Assembly: GCF_008930665.1 (NCBI RefSeq)
Contig: NZ_PQMG01000003.1
Coordinates: forward strand, 62,001-126,000
Length of the DNA: 64,000 nucleotides
From: Corynebacterium sp. 74A
Lineage (GTDB): Bacteria; Actinomycetota; Actinomycetes; Mycobacteriales; Mycobacteriaceae
Reading direction: 5' to 3'
Positions 40,280-49,156 of this stretch are shown here, in pieces. The notes below the pieces were generated by a model. It worked only from the letters and a program-made list of their open reading frames with translations. It made no database searches and was not told the origin of the DNA. How positions within the stretch are numbered: position 1 is the first letter of the stretch; each line of letters begins with the position of its first letter. The position numbers and the translations under genes are program-made.

Positions 40280-41407
40280 ATGTCTCATATTGAAGAATCC
40301 CTCGTCCGCCAGGCCCTTTCTCGCGTCGAAGATCCCGAAATTGGTCGTCCCATCACGGAGCTCGACATGGTGAAGTCGGTGGAGGTCACCGGCAATGATG
40401 TGGCAGTGGTGATCTATCTGACGATCGCTGGCTGCCCCATGAAGTCCACCATCACCGAGAATGTGCGCGCCGCTATCGAGGAGCTCGACGGCGTGGGCGA
40501 GGTCTCGGTCAGCACGGATGTGATGAGCGACGAGCAGCGCCGCAATCTGCGCCTGCGGCTGCGCGGGAGCCAAGATGATCCGGTTATCCCCTTCTCACAA
40601 CCCGACTCCACCACCCGCGTATTCGCCGTGGCCTCCGGCAAGGGCGGCGTGGGCAAATCGTCGATGACGGTGAATCTCGCCGCCGCCCTCGCAGCGCGTG
40701 GGCTCAGTGTGGGCATTCTCGACGCCGACATCTACGGCCACTCCATCCCGCACATGCTCGGCAGCACTGAGGCGCCCAACATGGTCGAAGACATGATCAT
40801 GCCACCCCAGGCGCACGGCATTAAACACATCTCCATCGCCCACTTCACCGAGGGCAATGCTCCGGTGGTGTGGCGCGGGCCAATGCTGCACCGCGCGATC
40901 ACCCAATTCCTCACAGATGTGTTTTGGGGCGATATCGACGTGCTCTTGGTGGATCTTCCGCCCGGTACCGGCGATGTGGCGATCTCGATTTCCCAGCTGC
41001 TGCCCACCGCCGAGTTGTTGATCGTCACCACCCCGCAGGCCGCCGCCGCCGAGGTGGCGGAACGCGCCGGCACCATTGCCCAACAGACGCGGCAGCGGGT
41101 GCGCGGGGTTATTGAAAACATGGGGGCCATGGTCCTTCCCGACGGCAGCACTATGGACATTTTCGGCTCCGGTGGCGGCGCAACCGTGGCCGCTCGCCTC
41201 ACCGAGCTTCTCGGAACCCAAGTGCCGCTATTGGGATCGGTGCCTCTTGACCCCGCGCTGCGGGAACAGGGCGATACGGGCACCCCGATCGCCGTGCATG
41301 ATCCCAGCAGCCCTTCCGGCGCGGCGGTGACCGCAATTGCCGAGCAGCTGGTGCGCCGCGAGGGCTCACTCACCGGCGTGCAGCTGGGAGTAAACCCGAG
41401 GCGCTAG
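40280..41407 (+). CDS. mrp: Mrp/ApbC iron-sulfur carrier ATPase
   Basis: 375 residues. N-terminal MIP18/DUF59 domain (about 5-95, VRQALSRVEDPEIGRPITELDMV), then a deviant Walker A SGKGGVGKSS (about 120), ADIYGHSIPHMLG, and LLVDLPPGTGD as Walker B. The family's CxxC for cluster carriage is not obvious in the C-terminal part, unlike NBP35-type proteins. It hydrolyses ATP to load Fe-S clusters onto target proteins. It is the last of a run with MgtE-N and DUF1003 genes and converges with tatB. Confidence 0.9.
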   Translation: MSHIEESLVRQALSRVEDPEIGRPITELDMVKSVEVTGNDVAVVIYLTIAGCPMKSTITENVRAAIEELDGVGEVSVSTDVMSDEQRRNLRLRLRGSQDDPVIPFSQPDSTTRVFAVASGKGGVGKSSMTVNLAAALAARGLSVGILDADIYGHSIPHMLGSTEAPNMVEDMIMPPQAHGIKHISIAHFTEGNAPVVWRGPMLHRAITQFLTDVFWGDIDVLLVDLPPGTGDVAISISQLLPTAELLIVTTPQAAAAEVAERAGTIAQQTRQRVRGVIENMGAMVLPDGSTMDIFGSGGGATVAARLTELLGTQVPLLGSVPLDPALREQGDTGTPIAVHDPSSPSGAAVTAIAEQLVRREGSLTGVQLGVNPRR

Positions 41408-41503
41408 CAGCTGCGTGAGGCGCGCACAGACACCACCCAGCCTGCGTGGAGGATCTTTTCTCTCACGAGGCGGGGTGTGGTGTGTCTTCAGGAGCAGCGC
41501 GGT

Positions 41504-41989
41504 CTACGTGATGTCATCCCAGCTGAAATTGCGGTTCTGCGGCCCGCTGGGCGGCATCTGCTGTGCCGGAGGCTGGGTGGCGGAATTGGCGCCTTGGCCA
41601 TGAGTATTTGGCACCACCGTGCTTCCTGAGGCGGGTGGCACCGAGTTGCGGTCTCGGTAGGCCTCGCCTTGAGTGTCGCTGGCCATGATCTTCTTCGGAT
41701 CAAAGGAATCCAGATAGGAGCCATCGCCGTCGAATAGCGCCTTGGTCAGGGCCGCTTTGGGGCCCATGGCGGTGAATTTCGACAGCTCTTGTACGGGCCG
41801 AGCCACCTCTTCGAACTCGGGGCCAATCTCCTCATTAAGAGTCTGTTTGGTGCGGTTGATGGCATCGCGGGCGGCGATGAACGCGGCACGGACGTCTTGG
41901 ATGACTCCAGGCAGCCGGTCCGGGCCGACCACGATGAGCACCACTACGCAGACGACGAAAATCTCGCTCCAGCCAACGCTAGAAAACAC
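41504..41989 (-). CDS. tatB: Twin-arginine translocase subunit TatB
   Basis: 161 residues. One N-terminal transmembrane helix (about 6-22, GWSEIFVVCVVVLIVVG) with PDRLP as the hinge, an amphipathic helix (about 24-50) and a long polar tail rich in Gln/Pro/Asn. The hinge motif GPxxLP and helix arrangement distinguish TatB/TatA types; length and the sigE-cseE-tatB order favour TatB. It forms the TatBC receptor for folded proteins with twin-arginine signals. It lies 128 bp after the cseE gene on the same strand. Confidence 0.92.
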   Translation of the reverse strand: MFSSVGWSEIFVVCVVVLIVVGPDRLPGVIQDVRAAFIAARDAINRTKQTLNEEIGPEFEEVARPVQELSKFTAMGPKAALTKALFDGDGSYLDSFDPKKIMASDTQGEAYRDRNSVPPASGSTVVPNTHGQGANSATQPPAQQMPPSGPQNRNFSWDDIT

Positions 41990-42117
41990 CAGTCCCTCTT
42001 TCTTCTTCGCACCATCTCGCTACAGCAGGACACTACTTGTTTCAGATTCTAGCGCGCCACGCCGGCGCGGTATGCAGCAGGAGCAGCAGGCACACCCGCA
42101 GGAAAAAGACAGGGGCT

Positions 42118-42486
42118 CTAGCGCCCCTGCACGTGACGAACAGCGCGGTAGAACACCTCGACGCGATCCATCAAGCTGGGTGCACTACCGCGACTTACCT
42201 CGTCTGCGCCTGGCCCTTCCGGACAGGACATTTCAATCTGGGCAAGCTTGGCGATGAGCGAACGCGGCGCCCGCAGCCCATCATTGACCCTTTGCCGCAC
42301 TGACTCAGCGGCTTGACGCTGGCGATGAACCTCATGGCGGCACAAAGGGCAGTGCACCAAGTGCACCCGAGCGCGGTCGGCGGCGACAGGGCTGAGCTCG
42401 TTATCCACGTAGGCGGCAATGGCCTCGGGTCCTAGGTGCTCGACTGAGTCGAAGCTATCGGCTTCGTTGCGGTAGTCGCTGATCAT
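42118..42486 (-). CDS. cseE: Anti-sigma factor CseE (zinc-binding)
   Basis: 122 residues, no membrane segment. A ZAS motif H-x3-C-x2-C is visible as HLVHCPLC (about 43-50), preceded by AYVDNELSP, the typical N-terminal half of ECF anti-sigma domains. It follows sigE with an 80-bp gap, on the same strand. It should sequester SigE and release it on cell-surface or redox stress. The C-terminus resembles mycobacterial RseA. An HtrA gene between this and tatB, present in mycobacteria, is absent here as in other corynebacteria. Confidence 0.9.
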   Translation of the reverse strand: MISDYRNEADSFDSVEHLGPEAIAAYVDNELSPVAADRARVHLVHCPLCRHEVHRQRQAAESVRQRVNDGLRAPRSLIAKLAQIEMSCPEGPGADEVSRGSAPSLMDRVEVFYRAVRHVQGR

Positions 42487-42566
42487 CTCCGTCGTTCACC
42501 TCACCATCTCTGTGCTCGTGTGTTCCTGTGTGCTGTGCTGCAGCAGCTGCCGCAGTAGTTCCGATG

Positions 42567-43226
42567 CTAGCTGTGGTGCGGCACCAACAGCTTCGCGTTT
42601 TCATCATCCGCTGCGGCGGCCCGTTCCAACGAGGCTCGGAGCTGGGTCCGGCCGCGGTGAATCCTGCTGCGCACAGTTCCCATTTTTACCCCGAGGGTAT
42701 CTGCAATTTCATCGTAGGACATGCCAAGTACGTCACAGAGCACGATCGCCACACGAAAATCAGGCGACAAACTATCGAGGGCCTCCTGCAAGCTGGGATC
42801 CAGATTGGCCACGTGATAGGCCTGCTCAGGGGTCAAGGCAGTGCCGGGAACACGCTCATAATCCTCGGGGAGCGATTCCATCCGGATCTTGCTGCGGTGG
42901 CGCACCATATCGAGAAACAAATTAGTGGTGATGCGGTGGAGCCACCCCTCGAAGGTGCCCGGTTGGTAGTTTTTCAGCGAGCGAAACACCCGCATGAAGG
43001 TCTCTTGGGTGAGATCCTCGGCGTCGTGCTGATTACCGGACAAACGGAAGGCGAGGCGATACACGCTGTCTGCGTGTTCCTCGACGAGCTCGGCCCACGT
43101 GGGCATCGATCCTTGTCCTGCATCGAAGGCGGCAGTGCCGTGCAGCGGTTCCTCAGACGCTGCAGCTGTAAGTGAATCTGCAGCGGCGGGCGAAGCGAGG
43201 GCAGGACGATCAGTCATGTCAGCCAT
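42567..43226 (-). CDS. sigE: ECF sigma factor SigE
   Basis: 219 residues from ATG 43226 (alternatives 43217 and 43262). Region 2 is visible at about 45-115 ([29 protein letters not shown] is split here over its length) and region 4 at about 150-205 ([20 protein letters not shown] and [15 protein letters not shown] helix-turn-helix). It directs RNA polymerase to cell-envelope stress promoters. No strong Shine-Dalgarno is seen, so the start is uncertain. The anti-sigma gene follows directly. Confidence 0.92.
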   Translation of the reverse strand: MADMTDRPALASPAAADSLTAAASEEPLHGTAAFDAGQGSMPTWAELVEEHADSVYRLAFRLSGNQHDAEDLTQETFMRVFRSLKNYQPGTFEGWLHRITTNLFLDMVRHRSKIRMESLPEDYERVPGTALTPEQAYHVANLDPSLQEALDSLSPDFRVAIVLCDVLGMSYDEIADTLGVKMGTVRSRIHRGRTQLRASLERAAAADDENAKLLVPHHS

Positions 43227-43397
43227 TGTGCCGCATGGAGATAAGAAATAACTGAGTTCCACACAACGATCCCGTAACGCTCAGCTGGGGATGAGCTGTC
43301 AGCACAGCTACTGCCCCCTTTTATGGCACTTAAGCCACACCTGTCACAGCTTTGCTGCTGGTGGTGCGTTGTTCCCCCGCCCTGCGTAGCACCACCT

Positions 43398-43403
43398 TAA
43401 AAT
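43398..43403 (+). promoter_or_regulatory. -10 box for leaderless methyltransferase gene
   Basis: TAAAAT ends 7 nt before GTG 43411. Confidence 0.5.
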
Positions 43404-43410
43404 AAGGCGC

Positions 43411-44058
43411 GTGACTGAGACTGCATACCGTGCTTTGACTGACTACATTCGCTCTACCGCCGTCACTAGCGAGAGCCTGCAGGCCGCAACGGAGGGCGCA
43501 GCGGAATTCGGCGTTCCCACCCTCGACGCGATCAGCGGATCCGTATTAACTCTGCTGGGCTCTCAAGCTGCCCGTGGCGTCGAACCAAGCGCAATTGCTG
43601 TCACCCCCGCCGCCGCAGTGGTGGGCCTGCACCTCTTCGAGGGCATGGGACCGGCAGGCCATCTCACCTGTATCGACCCAGAGCTCGAGCACCAGAAACT
43701 GGCGCGCCGGAGCTTCACCGAGGCTGGTATCGCAGCCTCGCGCTTCCGTTTCCTGCCCTCGCGCCCCCTCGAGGTGATGGGCCGGCTGGCCACGAACTCC
43801 TATGACATCGTCTACGGCGATGTGGCCCCGCAGGACATGCAGGCCTTTGTGGACTCCGCGTGGCCGCTGATCCGCCCCTCCGGCATGATCATCGTGGCAG
43901 CGAGCCTGCTCGATGGCACCGTGGCGGATGAGTCCCGCACAGACCGAGACACCGCCGCGGCCCGCGCCCTCGACGAACAACTGCGCGACTATCACGATGC
44001 CCTCGTCACCCGCCTCCCCCTGGCCGGCGGTCTCAGCATTATCAGCAAGCGCCCCTAG
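43411..44058 (+). CDS. O-methyltransferase family protein (Rv1220c-like)
   Basis: 215 residues. A Rossmann methyltransferase of the O-methyltransferase-3 type: the SAM site runs AVVGLHLFEGMGPAGHLTCI (about 70-90) then IDPELEHQKLARRSFTEAGI, and YDIVYGDV (about 130) is motif IV. Start is GTG with a -10 box 7 nt upstream, implying a leaderless message. It is divergent from sigE, the conserved arrangement in mycobacteria and corynebacteria. The substrate is unknown. Confidence 0.87.
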   Translation: MTETAYRALTDYIRSTAVTSESLQAATEGAAEFGVPTLDAISGSVLTLLGSQAARGVEPSAIAVTPAAAVVGLHLFEGMGPAGHLTCIDPELEHQKLARRSFTEAGIAASRFRFLPSRPLEVMGRLATNSYDIVYGDVAPQDMQAFVDSAWPLIRPSGMIIVAASLLDGTVADESRTDRDTAAARALDEQLRDYHDALVTRLPLAGGLSIISKRP

Positions 44059-44109
44059 GCAGCGAGGACAGCGTCGACACGCATACTCGCAAGGCCACAC
44101 CATAGACGT

Positions 44110-44150
44110 CAGCGCCTGGGCTCTTCCTTATGGGAAAAGCTCAGGCGCTG
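44110..44150. terminator. Hairpin between convergent methyltransferase and glgC
   Basis: CAGCGCCTG at 44110-44118 pairs with CAGGCGCTG at 44142-44150; the inner GCTCTTCC/GGGAAAAGC continues the stem with two mismatches around TTAT. Suits termination on both strands. Confidence 0.6.
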
Positions 44151-44166
44151 AAACGTGTGGATCTAG

Positions 44167-45384
44167 CTAGACGATCTCGTTTTTACCTACGCAGACCACG
44201 CCGCCGGGGCTGACCTTGAAGCGGGACTTATCGCGCTCGTGATCGACGCCGATGAACTCGCCCTCGCTCACCTTGACGTTCTTGTCCAGAATGGCGTGGC
44301 GCACCACCGCACCCTTGCCAATGCGGACGCCAGGCATCAGCACTGCGCCTTCAACAGTGGCGCCGTCTTCCACGATGACATTGTTCGATAGCACCGAGTT
44401 GCGCACCGTACCGCCGGAGATGATGCAGCCGGAAGAAACCATCGAGGACTGCGCTATGCCGCCTTGCACGAACTTGGCCGGCGGCAGGTTGCCGATCTCG
44501 GAGGTGTGGATGGGCCAGTGCTTGTTGTACAGGTTAAACACCGGGTGGACGCTAATGAGATCCATGTGGGCCTCGTAAAAGGCGTCCACGGTACCGACAT
44601 CGCGCCAGTAGCCATGATCGCGCTCGGTGGAACCGGGCACCGCATTGGCCATGAAGTCATAGACGTGAGCGTCGCCGCGCTCCACAAAATAGGGGATGAT
44701 GTCTCCGCCCATATCGTGCTCGGAGTCGTCATTGTCTTCATCATCCAGCAGGGCCTTGATGAGGGCCTTGGTGGTGAACACGTAATTACCCATGGAGGCA
44801 TAGGTGACGTCCGGATCGTCCGGGGTAGCCGGCGGGTTCTCGGGCTTCTCGAGGAACTCGGTGATATTGCCGTCTTCATCGGACTGGATGCAGCCGAAGG
44901 CGGTGGCCTCGGAGCGGGGCACGCGAATACCGGCCACCGAGACGGACTTACCAGACTTGATGTGCTCCTCCACCATCTGGGAGGGGTCCATGCGATAGAC
45001 GTGATCGGCGCCGAAGACGATAACGTAATCCGGTTCTTCGTCATAGATCAGGTTCAGCGACTGCAAAATGGCGTCGGCGGAACCCGTAAACCAGCGCTTA
45101 CCGAGGCGCTGCTGCGCGGGCACTGGGGTGATGTACTGCTCAGCGAGACCAGAGAGCTGCCACGACTGAGAGATATGGCGGTCCAAGGAGTGCGACTTGT
45201 ATTGGGTGAGCACGCAAATCTGCATGAATCCCGCGTTGACAAGATTGGACAGCACAAAATCGATGAGGCGATAGGTGCCGCCAAAGGGAACGGCTGGCTT
45301 GGCGCGGTCAGCGGTGAAGGGATACAGGCGCTTACCTTCGCCGCCAGCAAGGACAATTGCTAGAACATGTGGTTGGCGTTTCAC
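44167..45384 (-). CDS. glgC: Glucose-1-phosphate adenylyltransferase
   Basis: 405 residues from GTG 45384; a TTG at 45393 with AAGGGG upstream is an alternative, and the long ORF reaching 46146 overlaps glgA on the other strand and is rejected. N-terminal GT-A domain with [20 protein letters not shown] (nucleotide and regulator site), [10 protein letters not shown] (metal site, about 140) and a C-terminal left-handed beta-helix (about 300-400, [20 protein letters not shown]). It makes ADP-glucose from ATP and glucose-1-phosphate. It is divergent from glgA over about 100 bp. Confidence 0.96.
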   Translation of the reverse strand: MKRQPHVLAIVLAGGEGKRLYPFTADRAKPAVPFGGTYRLIDFVLSNLVNAGFMQICVLTQYKSHSLDRHISQSWQLSGLAEQYITPVPAQQRLGKRWFTGSADAILQSLNLIYDEEPDYVIVFGADHVYRMDPSQMVEEHIKSGKSVSVAGIRVPRSEATAFGCIQSDEDGNITEFLEKPENPPATPDDPDVTYASMGNYVFTTKALIKALLDDEDNDDSEHDMGGDIIPYFVERGDAHVYDFMANAVPGSTERDHGYWRDVGTVDAFYEAHMDLISVHPVFNLYNKHWPIHTSEIGNLPPAKFVQGGIAQSSMVSSGCIISGGTVRNSVLSNNVIVEDGATVEGAVLMPGVRIGKGAVVRHAILDKNVKVSEGEFIGVDHERDKSRFKVSPGGVVCVGKNEIV

Positions 45385-45486
45385 GCCTTCCAATCTATCC
45401 CCTTTTATGTAGACGCGCCGGAAAAGTGGGTTACCCCATACACACTTCCGCCCCCTCACTCGCGAGGTCACACTACTGTGGGGATT

Positions 45487-46659
45487 ATGCGAGTTGGAAT
45501 GATGACCAAGGAGTACCCACCGGAGATTTACGGCGGCGCAGGCGTGCATGTGGCGGAGCTGACCCGCTTCATGCGCACCTTGGTGGACGTCGATGTTCAC
45601 TGTATGGGTGCGCCCCGCGACGAGAAGAATGTGTATGTCCACGGAGTGGATCCCGCGCTGGAGGATGCCAACCCCGCGATCAAGACCCTCTCCACGGGGC
45701 TGCGCATGGCCACTGCCGCGAACAATGTGGATGTGGTGCACTCCCACACCTGGTACTCGGGCCTGGGCGGACACCTGGCGGCGCGTCTTTACGACATCCC
45801 CCATATCGCCACCGCGCACTCCCTCGAGCCGCACCGGCCGTGGAAGCGCGAGCAGCTCGGCGGCGGCTACGAAGTGTCCTCCTGGTCGGAGAAGAACACC
45901 ATGGAATACGCCGATGCGGTGATCGCTGTGTCGGCGCAGATGAAAAACGCCATCATGGAGGCCTATCCGCGCATCGACGAGAACCGTATCCACGTGGTTC
46001 TCAACGGCATCGACCCCGAGCTGTGGCATCCCCGCCCCACCTTCGATGACAACGAGGACTCCGTGCTCCGCGAGCTCGGCGTGGACCCGAACAAGCCCAT
46101 CGTCTCCTTCGTGGGCCGTATCACCCGCCAAAAGGGGGTCGAGCACCTAGTGAAGGCCGCCTCCCACTTCGACGAGGGCGTGCAGCTGGTGCTCTGCGCC
46201 GGCGCGCCGGATACTCCCGAGATCGGCGAGCGCACCGCCACCTTGGTGCGGGAGCTGCAACAGCAGCGCGACGGCGTGTTCTGGGTGCAGGAATTTTTGC
46301 CGAAGCCGAAGATTCAGGAAATCCTCACCGCCTCGGATACCTTCGTCTGCCCCTCCATCTACGAGCCGCTGGGCATCGTCAATCTCGAGGCCATGGCCTG
46401 CGGCAGCGCCGTGGTCGCCTCCGATGTGGGAGGTATCCCCGAGGTGGTCAATGACGGCGTCACCGGCAGCCTCGTGCACTACGATGCCGAGGACACCGAG
46501 GCCTTCGAGCGCGACCTGGCCGCCGCGGTCAATGAGATGGTGGCTGATCGCACTCGCGCCAAGGACATCGGCGAGAAGGGCCGCCAGCGCGCCGTCGCGC
46601 AGTTCTCCTGGGCCACCATCGCCGAGCAGACCATTGATGTCTACCGTTCTTTGATGTAA
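45487..46659 (+). CDS. glgA: GT4 glycosyltransferase GlgA/GlgM type
   Basis: 390 residues from ATG 45487. GT-B fold: N-terminal [17 protein letters not shown] (GAGVH, about 10-25), C-terminal [14 protein letters not shown] (about 200-215) and [18 protein letters not shown] (about 275-295) for the nucleotide sugar. It is about 85 residues shorter than E. coli GlgA. The actinobacterial GT4 enzyme of this locus (GlgM in mycobacteria) makes maltose-1-phosphate from ADP-glucose and glucose-1-phosphate for the GlgE route. Which product is made here cannot be read from sequence. A hairpin with five T residues ends the gene. Confidence 0.93.
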   Translation: MRVGMMTKEYPPEIYGGAGVHVAELTRFMRTLVDVDVHCMGAPRDEKNVYVHGVDPALEDANPAIKTLSTGLRMATAANNVDVVHSHTWYSGLGGHLAARLYDIPHIATAHSLEPHRPWKREQLGGGYEVSSWSEKNTMEYADAVIAVSAQMKNAIMEAYPRIDENRIHVVLNGIDPELWHPRPTFDDNEDSVLRELGVDPNKPIVSFVGRITRQKGVEHLVKAASHFDEGVQLVLCAGAPDTPEIGERTATLVRELQQQRDGVFWVQEFLPKPKIQEILTASDTFVCPSIYEPLGIVNLEAMACGSAVVASDVGGIPEVVNDGVTGSLVHYDAEDTEAFERDLAAAVNEMVADRTRAKDIGEKGRQRAVAQFSWATIAEQTIDVYRSLM

Positions 46660-46677
46660 CTGCTCGCACCCGCACCC

Positions 46678-46722
46678 CTCCTCCCGCCCCAGCACGCCGC
46701 TGTGGGCGGGTGAGGTGTTTTT
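46678..46722 (+). terminator. glgA terminator
   Basis: CCCGCCC (46683-46689) pairs with GGGCGGG (46704-46710), followed by TGAGGTG and TTTTT. Confidence 0.65.
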
Positions 46723-46737
46723 CAGGGCAGGCGGGGT

Positions 46738-46750
46738 GGCGTCGATAAGC
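46738..46750 (-). repeat. GCTTATCGACGCC dispersed motif, copy 7
   Basis: Exact copy in intergenic DNA between glgA and budA, about 30 bp upstream of the budA -10 box. Confidence 0.75.
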
Positions 46751-46777
46751 GAGCGGCGGCAGCGCGGGAGTCGCCAC

Positions 46778-46783
46778 TAGGCT
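46778..46783 (+). promoter_or_regulatory. -10 box for leaderless budA
   Basis: TAGGCT ends 6 nt before ATG 46790; no Shine-Dalgarno is present, so the mRNA is probably leaderless. Confidence 0.5.
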
Positions 46784-46789
46784 GGGGCC

Positions 46790-47545
46790 ATGACCCACTA
46801 CCCCACACACAGCACCCAGCTCGCGCCGGTGGAACGACACACGATTTTTCAAAACTCGCTGATGACCGCACTGCTCGATGGCATTTACGACGGCGACATG
46901 ACAGTGAGTGAGCTGCTGGGGCAGGGCAATTTTGGAATTGGCACCTTCGACGCCCTCGATGGGGAGATGATCATCGTCGATGGCCGGTGCTATCAGGTGC
47001 GTGGCGACGGCACGGCCCGCCCGGCGCGCCTCGACCAGTGCTCGCCGTTCACAGTGGTGACCAACTTTGTGCCGCGCATTAGCGCCCACGCACCGAATGA
47101 CATGTCGCGCAGCGACCTCGGCACCTACATCGATTCGCTCCAGCCGAGCGAAAACTACATGTATGCCGTGCGGATTAGCGGCCAGTTCCACGACGTGTCC
47201 GTGCGCACGGTCACCCGACAGGAAAAGCCCTATCGACCTATGGTGGAGGCAACGGCAGACGATACCGAGATGCATTTTACGGATGTCTCCGGTGTGATCG
47301 GCGGGTTTCGCACCCCCGTCTACGAAAAAGGTATTTCCGTTCCCGGCTGCCACGTGCACTTCATTGATGATGCGCGCAGCCACGGCGGGCATGTGCTGGA
47401 TTTCCGCGTCAAGGACGCGATTATCGAGCTCTGCCCCGCAACGGAGCTGAACCTGCGGCTGCCGCTCTCCTCGGATTTCTCCCACGCCGACCTCGCGCCG
47501 GAGAACCTCGATGAGCAGATCCACACCACGGAAGTAAAAAGTTAA
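46790..47545 (+). CDS. budA: Alpha-acetolactate decarboxylase
   Basis: 251 residues, the normal BudA/AlsD length. The zinc site GCHVHFIDDARSHGGHV (about 183-200) holds the three histidine ligands. The N-terminal region (IFQNSLMTALLDGIYDGDMT and GNFGIGTFDALDGEM, about 20-60) is highly typical. It converts 2-acetolactate to acetoin, a neutral fermentation product. The start has a -10 box 6 nt upstream. It stands between glgA and the GH32-like gene, but no acetoin reductase is close. No signal sequence: cytoplasmic. Confidence 0.94.
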   Translation: MTHYPTHSTQLAPVERHTIFQNSLMTALLDGIYDGDMTVSELLGQGNFGIGTFDALDGEMIIVDGRCYQVRGDGTARPARLDQCSPFTVVTNFVPRISAHAPNDMSRSDLGTYIDSLQPSENYMYAVRISGQFHDVSVRTVTRQEKPYRPMVEATADDTEMHFTDVSGVIGGFRTPVYEKGISVPGCHVHFIDDARSHGGHVLDFRVKDAIIELCPATELNLRLPLSSDFSHADLAPENLDEQIHTTEVKS

Positions 47546-47645
47546 GTACTATCGACGCCGCAACGCTCTACGCATTGTGAACTGGGTGTGCGCCGCAGCC
47601 AATCGGTGCCCGAACAAAGTTGTCGAAAGAAACACTAGGTACGTT

Positions 47646-49055
47646 ATGAGCCACCGCCCCGAGTTACACGTCACCGCCGAAGAAGGCATTCTTGCGGCCC
47701 CCGCTGGGGTGCTGCTGCACGACGACGTGTGGCACGTTTTCAACCAGTACAAGCCGAGCGCCTCGGCCAGCTCCCGCTGGGGACACCAGGCCTCCCGCGC
47801 CCTGCCCTATGACTGGGACGTATGCGATGATGTGCTCGCCACCCACGGCGACGAGGTCGAGCTGCGCGCCGGCTCGGTGATCCCCGTGGGTAAGGGCATC
47901 GACATCTTCTTTACGGCCGTCTCCGCAGACGCCACCACCATCAAGGTGGCCGAGATCGCCGACGCGGACGCCACCACCGAAACAGTGGCCGATGACATCT
48001 CGCACCTCGATAGGCATGTGGCCAATGTGCACACCGTGGTCTCGGACTGCCACGGCTACTCCCACTTCCGCTCTCCCTGCGTGGTTCCTGATTGGCGCTC
48101 CACGCAACGCGATGATCACCACGGCTGGATCATGCTCGCCGTGGCCGGTTCTTCCGACAACCCCGACATTGTGGTGTTCGAATCCGCCGATCGCCGCGAC
48201 TGGAACTTCGTTGGCCCGCTGCGCTGCGTCGGCACGCCCAGCGGCGTCAGCCACTATAAGCGCATCGTGTCTCCCCGCCTGATTCGTTTGCAGGATGAGG
48301 TAGACGAAAAGATTTATGATGTCTTGCTGTTGACCGTTGAAACCGACGGCCGCGATATCTCCGGCTATCTGGTGGGCACTCTCACCGACTCCGAGTTCAG
48401 CGTGATCACCCCCTTCACCCGCCTCGACCGCGGCCATGACTTCTCGCGACCCCGCAACACCAATGTGGTGACCGGCTTCAACACGGATCCCGCGGCGCGC
48501 TACGCGTCCAGCACCATGTTCGGCCTGATGAACGGGGTGGGTCGCGGTGACGATCCCACCACCCATCTGAGCCTGCAGCAGGAAAACTGGGCCAATTGCC
48601 TCACCCTGCCGCGCCGAGTAACCCTGCAGGGCGGCATCCTCTACCAAACGCCGCGCGCTGGGCTTCCCGACGCCATCCGCGCCTCCGAGCACGCCCGCGC
48701 CTTCATTGCCCGGCTGGATGCCCAGCCGAGCGAGGATGCCGTGGTAGATATCGAGCTTCGCGATGCCACAGGCGCCGTCGGGGCGCGTGTGTCTTATTCT
48801 TCCGATGAGATCTCACTGGATCGCAGCATGAACCCGCACCACGAGGGCAGTGCCCCCGCCGTGGCGGAGCGCAGCAGTGAAGAAACCGAGGCGCTCTCCC
48901 TCATCGTGGATGGCTCCACCGTGGAAGTCTTTGCCGACGGCGGCTTGATCGCCATGGCCTCGCGAGTGTATTTCGATGGCGGCTGCCAGTCCATCACCTA
49001 CACCGCCCACCACGGCGCACGCGTGGAATCGACCATGGAGATCGAGCCGCTCTAA
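47646..49055 (+). CDS. GH32-fold protein lacking catalytic carboxylates
   Basis: 469 residues from ATG 47646. The first 300 residues follow the five-bladed propeller of sucrose-6-phosphate hydrolase/levanase: VWHVFNQYKPSASASSRWGH (about 34-53), GWIMLAVAGSSDNPDIVVFE and SADRRDWNFVGPL are clear. Yet the family's NDPNG reads AAPAG (about 18-22), RDP reads RSP (about 140), and ECP reads VSP (about 215), so nucleophile, transition-state Asp and acid/base Glu are all absent. The C-terminal beta-sandwich (about 360-469, LIVDGSTVEVFADGG) is intact. It is likely a carbohydrate-binding or regulatory pseudoenzyme. A strong terminator follows. Confidence 0.8.
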   Translation: MSHRPELHVTAEEGILAAPAGVLLHDDVWHVFNQYKPSASASSRWGHQASRALPYDWDVCDDVLATHGDEVELRAGSVIPVGKGIDIFFTAVSADATTIKVAEIADADATTETVADDISHLDRHVANVHTVVSDCHGYSHFRSPCVVPDWRSTQRDDHHGWIMLAVAGSSDNPDIVVFESADRRDWNFVGPLRCVGTPSGVSHYKRIVSPRLIRLQDEVDEKIYDVLLLTVETDGRDISGYLVGTLTDSEFSVITPFTRLDRGHDFSRPRNTNVVTGFNTDPAARYASSTMFGLMNGVGRGDDPTTHLSLQQENWANCLTLPRRVTLQGGILYQTPRAGLPDAIRASEHARAFIARLDAQPSEDAVVDIELRDATGAVGARVSYSSDEISLDRSMNPHHEGSAPAVAERSSEETEALSLIVDGSTVEVFADGGLIAMASRVYFDGGCQSITYTAHHGARVESTMEIEPL

Positions 49056-49093
49056 ACCCGGCTCGCCGCCGCGGCTCGCTGCTCATCGCTTAA

Positions 49094-49132
49094 GGGCCCG
49101 CACCCCCTGCATACACAAAGGGGTGCGGGCCC
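49094..49132 (+). terminator. Terminator of GH32-like gene
   Basis: GGGCCCGCACCCC / GGGGTGCGGGCCC, a perfect 13-bp stem with a 13-nt loop; T-rich sequence follows after 7 nt. It can also end the minus-strand methyltransferase gene. Confidence 0.8.
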
Positions 49133-49156
49133 GTTGCTGTTTTTGGGCTGTACCGG

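Noticed and set aside
2299-43286. 13-mer GTAACGCTCAGCT shared at 2299-2311 and 43274-43286
   Set aside because: A single shared pair of 13-mers is expected dozens of times by chance in 64 kb; only multi-copy sharing is meaningful.
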